A stretch of 64,000 nt of DNA from NCBI GenBank assembly GCA_964600075.1, contig CAZRIE010000005.1, positions 39,426 to 103,425 of the forward strand, in the 5' to 3' direction. Within the stretch, counting starts at the first letter, position 1, and every line of letters starts with the position of its first letter. This document shows positions 34,649 to 43,727 of this stretch, piece after piece. The notes under the pieces are model-generated. The model did no database searches, was not told the origin of the DNA, and worked only from the letters and a program-made list of their open reading frames with translations. The DNA comes from CAZRIE01 sp964600075. GTDB lineage: Bacteria > Bacteroidota > Bacteroidia > Flavobacteriales > Flavobacteriaceae. Position numbers and translations under genes: made by a program.

Positions 34649-35803
34649 ATGAAAAAAATTCAGATGGTCGACTTGGGCGGCCAGTACAAAGGCCTAAAAG
34701 AGCAAGTGAACTCCGCTATTTTAACCATTATGGAAACCTCGGCTTTTATCAATGGCCCCGAGGTACATGCTTTTCAAAAAGATTTAGAAGCATACCTTAA
34801 TGTAAAACACGTCATTCCGTGTGCTAATGGTACCGATGCCCTGCAAATTGCAATGATGGGTCTGGGATTGAAACCAGGCGATGAGGTCATAACTGCAGAT
34901 TTTACGTTTGCCGCGACGGTCGAGGTCATTGCGCTACTGCAATTGACCCCGGTGCTGGTCGATGTGTATCCCGATACATTCAACATCGACGTAGAGGCCA
35001 TTGAAAAAGCAATTACGCCCAAGACCAAGGCTATCGTGCCAGTTCATCTCTTTGGCCAATGTGCCGATATGGATGCCATTTTAAAACTTGCTGAAAAACA
35101 CAATCTTTTCGTTATTGAAGATAATGCACAGGCCATAGGGGCCGACCATAGGTTTAGGAACGGTGAAAAACAAAAAGCCGGAACCATGGGCCATGTAGGT
35201 GCAACTTCTTTTTTTCCATCAAAAAATTTGGGAGCCTACGGTGATGGAGGCGCAATTTTTACTAACGACGACGAATTGGCGCATGCCTTGAGAGGTATTG
35301 TGAACCATGGTATGTACGAACGCTATCATCACGATGTTGTCGGCGTGAATTCACGATTAGATTCGATTCAAGCGGCCGTTTTGCGGGCTAAACTCCCTAA
35401 ATTGGATGATTATTGTAATCGAAGAAGGGATGCTGCTCGAAAATATTCAAAGGCTTTCGTCGGACAAGGAAATATCATAGTTCCGAAAACGGTCAATGGT
35501 TGCGATGGTATATGTGATACTTGTGATTGCCATGTATTTCATCAATACACGTTACGGATAACAAACGGGAAACGAGATGCATTGGTAAAACACCTAGGAG
35601 AAAACGGAATACCGTGTGGTGTTTATTACCCCATTCCCTTGCATAAACAGAAGGCTTATGCAGATGATAGATACAACGAAACGGATTTTCCGGTGACCAA
35701 TCAATTGGTCAAAGAAGTAGTTTCGCTACCCATGCATACAGAATTGGATGATGAACAGATCGATTTTATTACGAAGGCAGTAATCGGGTTTGTGAATGGC
35801 TAG
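34649..35803 (+). CDS. DegT/DnrJ/EryC1/StrS-family sugar aminotransferase
   Basis: A 384-residue PLP-dependent enzyme that transaminates nucleotide-activated keto sugars for surface polysaccharide or LPS. The PLP lysine is in F-F-P-S-K-N-L-G-A-Y-G-D-G-G near residue 190, and A-N-G-T-D-A-L-Q-I-A is near 60. It also carries a Cys-rich insert C-D-G-I-C-D-T-C-D-C around residue 288. Such an insert may be structural. It lies between kdtA and galE; the sugar is unknown. Confidence 0.92.
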   Translation: MKKIQMVDLGGQYKGLKEQVNSAILTIMETSAFINGPEVHAFQKDLEAYLNVKHVIPCANGTDALQIAMMGLGLKPGDEVITADFTFAATVEVIALLQLTPVLVDVYPDTFNIDVEAIEKAITPKTKAIVPVHLFGQCADMDAILKLAEKHNLFVIEDNAQAIGADHRFRNGEKQKAGTMGHVGATSFFPSKNLGAYGDGGAIFTNDDELAHALRGIVNHGMYERYHHDVVGVNSRLDSIQAAVLRAKLPKLDDYCNRRRDAARKYSKAFVGQGNIIVPKTVNGCDGICDTCDCHVFHQYTLRITNGKRDALVKHLGENGIPCGVYYPIPLHKQKAYADDRYNETDFPVTNQLVKEVVSLPMHTELDDEQIDFITKAVIGFVNG

Positions 35804-36012
35804 TACTCTGGTTGGAGTGACAGTCGAAGTATATAGTAATGTGGGATTTTACAATTTGAAAATTAACTGATTTGGAGGTGATTTTTACTTCCTGGCGATT
35901 GTATTAGAAAGAAGAGAAACCTGTAAACCCTAAACTTTTTTTAAACCTGAATTTGATATTCTATTTTGTGTTTTTAATCCTAAACAACGAACATTAAACC
36001 CTAACCATACAC

Positions 36013-37029
36013 ATGAAAATACTAGTAACCGGAGGCCTTGGATTTATTGGCTCGCATACCGTTGTAGAACTGTTAAATGAAGGCTTTGAGGTCGTTATTG
36101 TCGACGATTGTTCGAATGCCTCGGAAAAAGTGCTTTTAGGAATTACCTCCATAACGGGTAAAATACCCGCTTATGAAAAGATTGATTTAAAGGAAAAGGC
36201 CAAAGTCGAAGATTTTTTCATTAGACATCATAATATTGAGGGTGTCATTCACTTTGCGGCTTCGAAGGCCGTTGGCGAAAGTGTGGAAAAACCCTTATTG
36301 TACTATGAGAACAATATCGGAACATTGGTCTATATATTGAAAGAGCTTTCAAAAAAAGAGAAATCGAGCTTTATTTTTAGTTCGTCATGTACTGTTTACG
36401 GTCAAGCTGACAAGATGCCGATTACTGAAGACGCTCCCATTAAACCGGCCGAATCCCCCTACGGAAATACAAAACAGATCGGAGAAGAAATTATTCGTGA
36501 AACCTGTAGCATAACACCAAGTCTTAACGCAATAGCGCTGCGGTATTTCAACCCAATGGGTGCTCACCCGAGTACTGAAATTGGGGAGCTCCCTATTGGT
36601 GTTCCTCAAAATTTGGTGCCCTTTATTACGCAAACCGGGGTGGGGCTTCGAAAAGAGCTATCGGTTTTTGGTGATGATTACCAGACGCAAGACGGTACCT
36701 GCGTTCGCGATTATATATATGTGGTCGATTTGGCAAAAGCACACGTACAGGCTCTGAAGCGCCTATTAGAAGGTAAAAACCCAGATAACTATGAAGTTTT
36801 CAATTTGGGTACGGGCAAAGGCAGTTCGGTACTTGAAGTGATTCAAAGTTTTGAACGGGTTTCGGGAGAGAAGTTGAACTACAAAATTGTAGATAGAAGA
36901 CCGGGCGATATTGTTTCGGCATACGCTGATACTACCAAAGCGAACGAAGTTTTGGGTTGGGAAGCGCAATATACCTTAGATGAAGCTATGAAATCGGCTT
37001 GGGATTGGGAACGGAAAATCAGAAAATAA
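36013..37029 (+). CDS. galE: UDP-glucose 4-epimerase
   Basis: A 338-residue extended short-chain dehydrogenase that interconverts UDP-glucose and UDP-galactose. It has the N-terminal G-G-L-G-F-I-G-S-H-T, catalytic Ser-Ser-Cys and Y-G-N-T-K (Tyr-x-x-x-Lys), and D-G-T-C-V-R-D-Y-I-Y-V. The length is normal. It lies 209 bp after the aminotransferase gene on the same strand; the gap shows no obvious signal. It probably supplies UDP-galactose for envelope polysaccharide or galactose use. Confidence 0.96.
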   Translation: MKILVTGGLGFIGSHTVVELLNEGFEVVIVDDCSNASEKVLLGITSITGKIPAYEKIDLKEKAKVEDFFIRHHNIEGVIHFAASKAVGESVEKPLLYYENNIGTLVYILKELSKKEKSSFIFSSSCTVYGQADKMPITEDAPIKPAESPYGNTKQIGEEIIRETCSITPSLNAIALRYFNPMGAHPSTEIGELPIGVPQNLVPFITQTGVGLRKELSVFGDDYQTQDGTCVRDYIYVVDLAKAHVQALKRLLEGKNPDNYEVFNLGTGKGSSVLEVIQSFERVSGEKLNYKIVDRRPGDIVSAYADTTKANEVLGWEAQYTLDEAMKSAWDWERKIRK

Positions 37030-37132
37030 GTTGGAACAGAAATAACAGCATAGTTGTTTGGCGAGGTAAGAAGCGAGTGCGGAGAAATAGTTGTATATTT
37101 CTTCGCATTTTTGATTTGAACCAACCTTAATT

Positions 37133-38407
37133 ATGAAAAAATTTCTGTTCCTCATCTCGCTATTCTCACTTACATCCATTTCAGCACAAGACCTTTATCT
37201 TCAATGCGGGAGCATTGTTGATACTGACTCTGGAAAAATTTTGAAAGAAAAGACCATAATAGTTTCAGGCAATAAAATCAAGAGTGTACAAAACGGATTC
37301 GTAAATGGCTTGGATGGTGATAAGACCATCGATTTGAAAAGTAAAACCGTACTACCTGGTTTTATTGATATGCATGTGCATATTGAGGGTGAGTCTAGCC
37401 CCACCAGGTACTTAGACCGTTTTACTAAGAATCCCGCGGATATTGCTTTTCAGTCCACAGTTTACGCCGAACGAACATTAATGGCAGGTTTTACCACAGT
37501 TCGGGATTTGGGAGGTACAGGTGTAAATATTGCACTTCGAAACGCGATTAATAAGGGGGTTGTGAAAGGTCCTCGAATTTTTACGGCGGGTAAGACAATT
37601 GCTTCCACTGGTGGGCATGGAGACCCTACCAATGGCATGCGAGAAGACCTAAAAGGTGATCCGGGCCCAAAAGAGGGCGTGGTCAATTCTCCTGAAGATG
37701 CCAAAAAAGCAGTACGCCAACGGTATAAAGACGGTTCGGATTGTATCAAGATAACTGCTACTGGCGGCGTGATGAGCGTTGCTAAAAACGGACAAAACCC
37801 ACAGTTTACTATTGAGGAGATTAAGGCGATTGTTGAAACCGCCAAAGACTATGGGTTTCTTACGGCTGCCCATGCTCATGGAGATGAAGGGATGCGAAGA
37901 GCTATACTAGGAGGAATAAAGACGATAGAGCATGGTACTTTAATGAGCGAGGAAACCATGGAGTTGATGGTAAAGCATAACACCTATCTTGTACCCACAA
38001 TATCCGCTGGAAAAGCTGCGGCGAAAATGGCCGATATTCCGGGATTTCTCCCCCCTATTGTGGCAAAAAAAGCGCGAGAAATTGGTCCTGTTAGCCAGGT
38101 TACTTTTGGTAAAGCTTATAAGAAAGGTGTTTCTATTGCATTTGGAACGGATGCAGGAGTCTCTCCACATGGAGATAATGGAAAAGAATTTGGGTTTATG
38201 CATGAAGCAGGAATGCCGATTATGGAAACCATACAGGCGGCTACAACCACTAATGCCAAACTTTTGGGAATGGAAAATGAATTGGGGCAGCTAAAAGCTG
38301 GATTTTTTGCTGATATTGTTGCCGTTGATGAAGACCCAAATAAAAACGTAAGCACCTTGGAAAAAGCTGTTTTTGTGATGAAGGAAGGTGTGGTTTACAA
38401 GAAGTAG
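37133..38407 (+). CDS. Exported amidohydrolase (prolidase/Xaa-Pro dipeptidase-like subgroup)
   Basis: A 424-residue metal-dependent hydrolase with a signal peptide (cleavage near S-A-Q, residue about 19). The metal ligands of the amidohydrolase superfamily are intact: M-H-V-H (H-x-H), K in C-I-K-I-T-A, A-H-A-H-G, E-H-G-T and the catalytic D in F-G-T-D-A-G. Members of this subgroup cleave N-acyl amino acids or dipeptides. It is followed after 3 nt by a small gene. The substrate is undetermined. Confidence 0.92.
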   Translation: MKKFLFLISLFSLTSISAQDLYLQCGSIVDTDSGKILKEKTIIVSGNKIKSVQNGFVNGLDGDKTIDLKSKTVLPGFIDMHVHIEGESSPTRYLDRFTKNPADIAFQSTVYAERTLMAGFTTVRDLGGTGVNIALRNAINKGVVKGPRIFTAGKTIASTGGHGDPTNGMREDLKGDPGPKEGVVNSPEDAKKAVRQRYKDGSDCIKITATGGVMSVAKNGQNPQFTIEEIKAIVETAKDYGFLTAAHAHGDEGMRRAILGGIKTIEHGTLMSEETMELMVKHNTYLVPTISAGKAAAKMADIPGFLPPIVAKKAREIGPVSQVTFGKAYKKGVSIAFGTDAGVSPHGDNGKEFGFMHEAGMPIMETIQAATTTNAKLLGMENELGQLKAGFFADIVAVDEDPNKNVSTLEKAVFVMKEGVVYKK

Positions 38408-38410
38408 CTA

Positions 38411-38764
38411 ATGAATTTTGACTTTTCAAATGTTGATGAGCTTCTTAAGAAGGCTCAGGATGAAAATCTATACAAAAAATTGTTGTTACAATTGCAAAAG
38501 GACTTTGGTCTGGCGAATATTCACGTCGATATCACTTCGAGTGTGCTACCCGAAGAGCTTAAGAGCGTTCTGCTTGAAAAGGTCTACGTTCTCATCATGG
38601 AACGCTTTTCGGAACACCTAAATTTACTGTATATCGTAGACGTGCCCGAAAAGGCATTTAAAGAGATTCAGGTAACCGATGTCGTCGAGGTAGCTGAACA
38701 GGTTTCGTTCTTGATTTTGAAAAGGGAAATGCAAAAGGTCTGGTTGAAGGCCAAATATTCTTAA
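38411..38764 (+). CDS. Hypothetical protein (117 aa)
   Basis: A 117-residue soluble, mostly helical protein starting 3 nt after the amidohydrolase stop, likely translationally coupled. The N-terminus F-D-F-S-N-V-D-E-L-L-K-K-A-Q-D is charged; a central V-D-I-T-S-S-V-L-P-E-E-L-K and C-terminal V-S-F-L-I-L-K-R-E-M are seen. There is no signal peptide or membrane segment. I do not recognise a domain, though the sequence composition and coupling support a real gene. Confidence 0.75.
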   Translation: MNFDFSNVDELLKKAQDENLYKKLLLQLQKDFGLANIHVDITSSVLPEELKSVLLEKVYVLIMERFSEHLNLLYIVDVPEKAFKEIQVTDVVEVAEQVSFLILKREMQKVWLKAKYS

Positions 38765-38787
38765 AATTGAACTTTTTTTAAGTGAGC

Positions 38788-40098
38788 TTATTCTATAAAA
38801 ACACCGTTCAACATTACTTTTTCGATAGTTTTCAAAGCTTTTAAATCTTGCAACGGATTTTCACGCAATAAGATTAAATCCGCAATCTTGCCCTTTTCAA
38901 TACTGCCAAGTCTTTCGTCTATCCTAAAAAATCGGGCATTTTCTAGTGTGGCCGCCACGATAACTTCCATAGGTGTCATTCCTGAATCCCTCAGAAGGGC
39001 CATCTCCCTGTAAAATGCATCTCCCTTTTCGGCATAAGGGACGTAGGTATGTGAACCGACGACTACTTTGGCACCGCCTTTTTTTACTTTGCCAACGAAC
39101 TTTAGCATATTGGCAAATCCATTGATTTCGACGCTATCGCCTTTATCGGACTGCCTTTCAAAAACGGCCAAAGTGGGACTTATGAAAATTTCGTTCTCCA
39201 CCAATAATTGAACAAGTGGCTCGACCAAAGGGTTATTGTCAATATCCAATGTATTCCAAACTTCGTACCTGCCCCTATCCCGTGCGGAATTATCGCCCAT
39301 GATCAAGTTCTTGTAATTTTCGGCCTCCCGAGGAGGCAGCAGGGCCGTGCCGAATGAAGTTATGTGTTCAATACCATCGAGGCCTACATTTACGGCATCT
39401 ATAGCGTTCGTGATTTCGAGGTGTGCGGTAACAGGTATGCCTCTTTTGTGTGCTTCGTTGCAGATAGCTGAGATCATTTCAGTAGATAATCGAAAATACA
39501 CCTTTATGGCAGTGGCACCCTGATCGGCAAATTTATTTACGGCAACTCGCCCTTCCTTCGCGTCCTGAATAAGATAGGAATTCTTGGGGTACGCTGGAGG
39601 ATATTGATCGATATGTGGCCCGGTGAGAAACAATCTGGGGACGGCCTTTCCCGATTGTCTGGCGTCGTCGTAGGTTTCGTTCCATGCACCGGGATCCCGA
39701 ACGGAGGTCACCCCTTTTTTTAAAAATAGCGAGCACATTTCTTGGCTAGATCCATGAAAATGGGCGTCGATAAGGCCTGGCAGTAGAGTCATGCCCTTGG
39801 CATCGAAAAACTCTGCTCCCAGCGGTATTTCAGCTTCTTCTGCTACGCCGACAAAATCGATAACGTTATTTTTTATGATAACCAATGAGTTCGATATGGC
39901 ATTACTTCCTGTACCATCGACTAAAGTGGCACCAGAAATTATGAGCGTCTTATCGCCTTTTCTGATTTCATTCGTATTTAAGGAATAGATGATTTTTTTA
40001 TTTTCCTTTTCCGCAACTTGCTGCAGCTTTTTTTCGGGTTGATTTGTACATGCAACCGCTAGGAATAAAAAGATGAAGTGTTTAGGTATTGTTTTCAT
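38788..40098 (-). CDS. Amidohydrolase-family lipoprotein with altered catalytic residue
   Basis: A 436-residue exported amidohydrolase with lipobox A-V-A-C near residue 17. H-F-H (H-x-H, in I-D-A-H-F-H-G), K in A-I-K-V-Y, A-H-L-E and E-H-I-T-S-F are present. At the end of strand 8, where the catalytic Asp is usually G-T-D or G-S-D, the sequence reads V-V-G-S-H-T-Y-V-P, so the Asp seems to be His. It may be a subgroup with other chemistry or be inactive. It faces the first amidohydrolase cluster across a 23-bp gap. Confidence 0.88.
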   Translation of the reverse strand: MKTIPKHFIFLFLAVACTNQPEKKLQQVAEKENKKIIYSLNTNEIRKGDKTLIISGATLVDGTGSNAISNSLVIIKNNVIDFVGVAEEAEIPLGAEFFDAKGMTLLPGLIDAHFHGSSQEMCSLFLKKGVTSVRDPGAWNETYDDARQSGKAVPRLFLTGPHIDQYPPAYPKNSYLIQDAKEGRVAVNKFADQGATAIKVYFRLSTEMISAICNEAHKRGIPVTAHLEITNAIDAVNVGLDGIEHITSFGTALLPPREAENYKNLIMGDNSARDRGRYEVWNTLDIDNNPLVEPLVQLLVENEIFISPTLAVFERQSDKGDSVEINGFANMLKFVGKVKKGGAKVVVGSHTYVPYAEKGDAFYREMALLRDSGMTPMEVIVAATLENARFFRIDERLGSIEKGKIADLILLRENPLQDLKALKTIEKVMLNGVFIE

Positions 40099-40186
40099 AT
40101 TAGTTGCTGTTCTGGTTTCCGACGTTTTTTGAGTTCAGCAAAAATCAGCTTTATAATTGTATACCGTCATCCGAAATGCGAAAAAT

Positions 40187-40720
40187 TTAAAAATAAACCC
40201 GAACAAAAGGCACCCAAGCGTTGGCGTAAATACTTTTACGTTCATCGTATAATACATCATAACGAATGCCAACGGTGAAATTTTTGTCGTGGAAGCCTGC
40301 TCCAATAAATAGGGCCGGTGACCAATAGTCTTCTTCGAAGTTTCCACCAGGCAATGCAATAGTCCTATTGATTCTTAGCTGTTCGAATTCAGCGGAAAGC
40401 TGAAGAAACTGAATAGGGTTGAAAAGCGATAGGACGCTTCCCCCATAGGCCAAAAACTTGTCGTCATTATATTTGGCATAATTAAAATTAAGACTTGTGC
40501 CTACGGCAAATTGGTTATTGAATTGATAGATAGCACTTGGGGAAACCGAAGCGTTGAAGCCTCCGTTAGTAAAGCCTAGACCGAGGCCCCCGCCAAAACG
40601 TACCCTGCTCCAAAAATCACTTTTGGCTGTCGGGTTCTGAGCGGAACACACCAAAACGGAAACCATTGCGATAAGGCTCAAAAAAGTACCTTTTGAACAC
40701 GTAGGGAGTTTTTTAATCAT
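40187..40720 (-). CDS. Outer-membrane beta-barrel protein (often mislabelled alpha-ketoglutarate decarboxylase)
   Basis: A 177-residue protein with a signal peptide (cleavage near S-A-Q, residue about 28) and alternating hydrophobic strands ending in a terminal aromatic (V-R-V-Y-F), as in small outer-membrane barrels. It has glycine/aromatic patterns such as G-G-L-G-L-G-F-T. It diverges from sucA, and databases often call the family alpha-ketoglutarate decarboxylase only because of that neighbourhood. No enzymatic motif is visible, so I call it a barrel. Confidence 0.85.
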   Translation of the reverse strand: MIKKLPTCSKGTFLSLIAMVSVLVCSAQNPTAKSDFWSRVRFGGGLGLGFTNGGFNASVSPSAIYQFNNQFAVGTSLNFNYAKYNDDKFLAYGGSVLSLFNPIQFLQLSAEFEQLRINRTIALPGGNFEEDYWSPALFIGAGFHDKNFTVGIRYDVLYDERKSIYANAWVPFVRVYF

Positions 40721-40822
40721 TATCTTTAATTTTTCAATATTGCGTACTAAGATATCGACAAGAATTGGGAATTATTGTATTTTTGTTCCTATTTATTTAC
40801 TTGCAAGACAGAGAAACATCCC

Positions 40823-43645
40823 ATGGATAAATATTCCTTTCTAAATGCCGCACACACTTCTTTTTTTGCGGAATCATACGATAAGTATCTTAAAAACCCT
40901 GATAGTGTAGAGCCGAGTTGGCGCGCATTTTTTCAAGGCTTTGATTTCGGTTCTGAAATCGCCTTGGACGAACTTGACGTTCAGGAATTCGTTAAAGCGC
41001 CCGGTATCAATAACGGCCAAGGGCTTGAGATGCCGCAATCGCTCCAAAAAGAGTTTCAGCTCATTCGCCTTATCGATGGCTATCGCAGTAGGGGGCATCT
41101 ATTCACCAAAACGAACCCGGTACGTGAACGTAGAAAATACGAACCGACTCTTGATATCGAGAATTTCGGCCTGTCTCAAAGTGATATGGATACCGTTTTT
41201 AATGCTGGCGAAATAATCGGTATCGGTACGGGCAGTTTAAGTGAGGTTATTATGCATTTACAACGTATCTACTGCGATGCCATAGGTGTCGAGTACATGT
41301 ATATACGTAAGCCGGAGCGTATCGAATGGATCCAGAATTGGCTGAACGTAAACGATAACCACCCTAAATTCAGCAACGAACACAAGAAGCGAATCTTGAA
41401 AAAACTGAACCAGGCCGTATCGTTCGAAGGCTTTCTGCATACCAAATATGTAGGTCAGAAACGCTTTTCTTTGGAAGGTAACGAATCTCTGATACCGGCC
41501 TTGGATGCTGTAGTCGAGCGTGCTGCTGAATTGGGCGTAGAGCAGTTCGTGATGGGTATGGCCCATCGCGGAAGATTAAACGTGCTGACCAATATTTTTG
41601 GAAAGGCCGCGAAAGATATTTTCAGCGAGTTCGACGGCAAAGACTACGAACAGGAAATCTTCGATGGCGATGTAAAATACCATTTGGGCTGGACTTCTGA
41701 ACGCAAGACCGACAACGGTAAGCGAATAAAAATGAATATCGCTCCGAACCCCTCGCATTTAGAGACCGTCGGTGCTGTCGTTGAGGGAATTGCACGGGCC
41801 AAACAAGATACGCACTACCCCGATGATTTTTCTAAAGTACTGCCCATTGTTGTACACGGTGATGCGGCGATTGCTGGCCAGGGAATCGTTTACGAGTTGG
41901 TGCAAATGGCAGCCCTTGATGGGTATAAAACAAATGGTACCATACATATTGTGGTCAATAACCAGATCGGTTTTACCACGAACTATTTAGATGCAAGAAC
42001 CTCGACCTATTGTACCGATGTGGGCAAGGTTACCTTGAGTCCAGTATTACATGTCAACTCAGATGATGCCGAAGCGGTCGTACATGCCTCCCTTTTTGCG
42101 CTGGAATACCGTATGCGTTTTAATAGGGATGTTTTTATCGACTTGTTAGGCTATCGAAAATACGGCCACAACGAAGGCGATGAACCACGGTTTACACAAC
42201 CAAAATTGTACAAGGCCATTGCAAAGCATGCCAACCCACGTAATATTTATGCCGACCGATTACTGGCCGAAGGTGTTATCGAAGAAGGTTTTGTAAAACA
42301 GTTGGAACAAGAGTATAAAGCTTCCCTTGAAGAAGAATTACAAGATTCACGAAAAGAAGACAAGACCGAGATTACGCCTTTTATGGCCGATGAATGGAAA
42401 GGGTTTAAAAACGTTCGCGAATGGGAGATGATGGATAAGGTCGACACGACTTTCGACAAAAAGAAGTTGTCCGAAATAGCCAAAGTGCTTACCGAGCTCC
42501 CGAAAGACAAAAAGTTCTTACGAAAGGTCGAAAAGTTGGTCAATGACCGGAAAAGGATGTTTTTCGAGACCGAAACTCTAGATTGGGCCATGGGCGAACT
42601 ATTGGCCTATGGTACGTTATTGCAAGAAGGTTTCGGTGTACGCATGTCAGGGCAAGACGTAGAAAGGGGAACCTTTTCGCACCGTCATGCCGTAATGAAG
42701 GTAGAGGAAAGTGAAGAAGAAGTACTGCTGCTGAACCATCTTTCAGACTCACAAGGGCGGTTTCAAATTTACAATTCCCTCTTATCGGAATATGGTGTAG
42801 TCGGTTTCGATTATGGCTATGCTATGGCGAGCCCGAATACCTTGACCATTTGGGAGGCCCAGTTCGGAGATTTCAGTAATGGTGCCCAGATTATGATAGA
42901 TCAGTATATCTCTGCGGCCGAAGATAAATGGAAGCTGCAGAATGGTTTGGTTATGTTGCTTCCGCATGGTTACGAAGGTCAGGGTGCCGAACATTCTTCC
43001 GCCCGTATGGAACGATACCTACAGCTATGCGCACGCGACAATATGTATATCGCAGATGTGACTACCCCCGCACAGATGTTCCATATTTTGCGTAGACAGA
43101 TGAAGGTAAACTTTAGAAAGCCGCTCATTATATTTACGCCAAAGAGCCTGTTGCGCCATCCAAAAGCGGTTTCGACCGTAGACGAATTTGCTTCCGGAAG
43201 TTTTCAGGTGGTCATTGACGATACTTCAGCGGAGGTAAAAAAAATCAAGTCGGTAGTATTCTGTACCGGTAAGTTCTATTATGACCTGTTGGCCGCCAAA
43301 GAGGAACATAGTAGAAACGATGTGGCTTTGGTTCGGGTAGAGCAGTTATTTCCGCTGCCATCAGAACAAATGAAAAAAATCATCGAAAAATATGCCAATG
43401 CCGATGATTGGGTCTGGGCACAAGAAGAACCTCGAAATATGGGAGCATGGAGCCACATGATGATGCATTTTAGCGATTTCAATAAGTTTAGGGTTGCCTC
43501 TAGAAGGTTTTATGCCTCTCCGTCGGCAGGTAGTGCAGTACGCTCAAAAATGCGCCACCAACAGGTTATCGATTATGTGTTCGATAAGAAAAAGAACAAT
43601 ATGTCAAGGCCAAAACCTAAACCTGAAGAAGGGGCAAAAGCATAG
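40823..43645 (+). CDS. sucA: 2-oxoglutarate dehydrogenase E1 component
   Basis: A 940-residue thiamine-diphosphate-dependent enzyme of the TCA cycle that decarboxylates 2-oxoglutarate. The start is ATG 40823 (M-D-K-Y-S-F-L-N-A-A-H), since the open frame reaching to 40775 adds a non-homologous N-terminus. Motifs include M-A-H-R-G-R-L-N-V-L, H-G-D-A-A-I-A-G-Q-G, and the late R-G-T-F-S-H-R-H and G-A-E-H-S-S-A-R region. It is 82 bp upstream of sucB/odhB. It works in a three-part complex with E2 and the lipoamide dehydrogenase encoded elsewhere. Confidence 0.97.
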   Translation: MDKYSFLNAAHTSFFAESYDKYLKNPDSVEPSWRAFFQGFDFGSEIALDELDVQEFVKAPGINNGQGLEMPQSLQKEFQLIRLIDGYRSRGHLFTKTNPVRERRKYEPTLDIENFGLSQSDMDTVFNAGEIIGIGTGSLSEVIMHLQRIYCDAIGVEYMYIRKPERIEWIQNWLNVNDNHPKFSNEHKKRILKKLNQAVSFEGFLHTKYVGQKRFSLEGNESLIPALDAVVERAAELGVEQFVMGMAHRGRLNVLTNIFGKAAKDIFSEFDGKDYEQEIFDGDVKYHLGWTSERKTDNGKRIKMNIAPNPSHLETVGAVVEGIARAKQDTHYPDDFSKVLPIVVHGDAAIAGQGIVYELVQMAALDGYKTNGTIHIVVNNQIGFTTNYLDARTSTYCTDVGKVTLSPVLHVNSDDAEAVVHASLFALEYRMRFNRDVFIDLLGYRKYGHNEGDEPRFTQPKLYKAIAKHANPRNIYADRLLAEGVIEEGFVKQLEQEYKASLEEELQDSRKEDKTEITPFMADEWKGFKNVREWEMMDKVDTTFDKKKLSEIAKVLTELPKDKKFLRKVEKLVNDRKRMFFETETLDWAMGELLAYGTLLQEGFGVRMSGQDVERGTFSHRHAVMKVEESEEEVLLLNHLSDSQGRFQIYNSLLSEYGVVGFDYGYAMASPNTLTIWEAQFGDFSNGAQIMIDQYISAAEDKWKLQNGLVMLLPHGYEGQGAEHSSARMERYLQLCARDNMYIADVTTPAQMFHILRRQMKVNFRKPLIIFTPKSLLRHPKAVSTVDEFASGSFQVVIDDTSAEVKKIKSVVFCTGKFYYDLLAAKEEHSRNDVALVRVEQLFPLPSEQMKKIIEKYANADDWVWAQEEPRNMGAWSHMMMHFSDFNKFRVASRRFYASPSAGSAVRSKMRHQQVIDYVFDKKKNNMSRPKPKPEEGAKA

Positions 43646-43727
43646 ATCAAGATTGAATTTTATCGGTTCTTAAGATTGAGGAGTTCGATGCGATAAATGA
43701 AAAAATAACAAAGCAAACAAGAATAGC

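Noticed and set aside
40775..40822. Longer N-terminus of 2-oxoglutarate dehydrogenase E1
   Set aside because: The extra 16 residues do not resemble the family; ATG 40823 matches the standard start.
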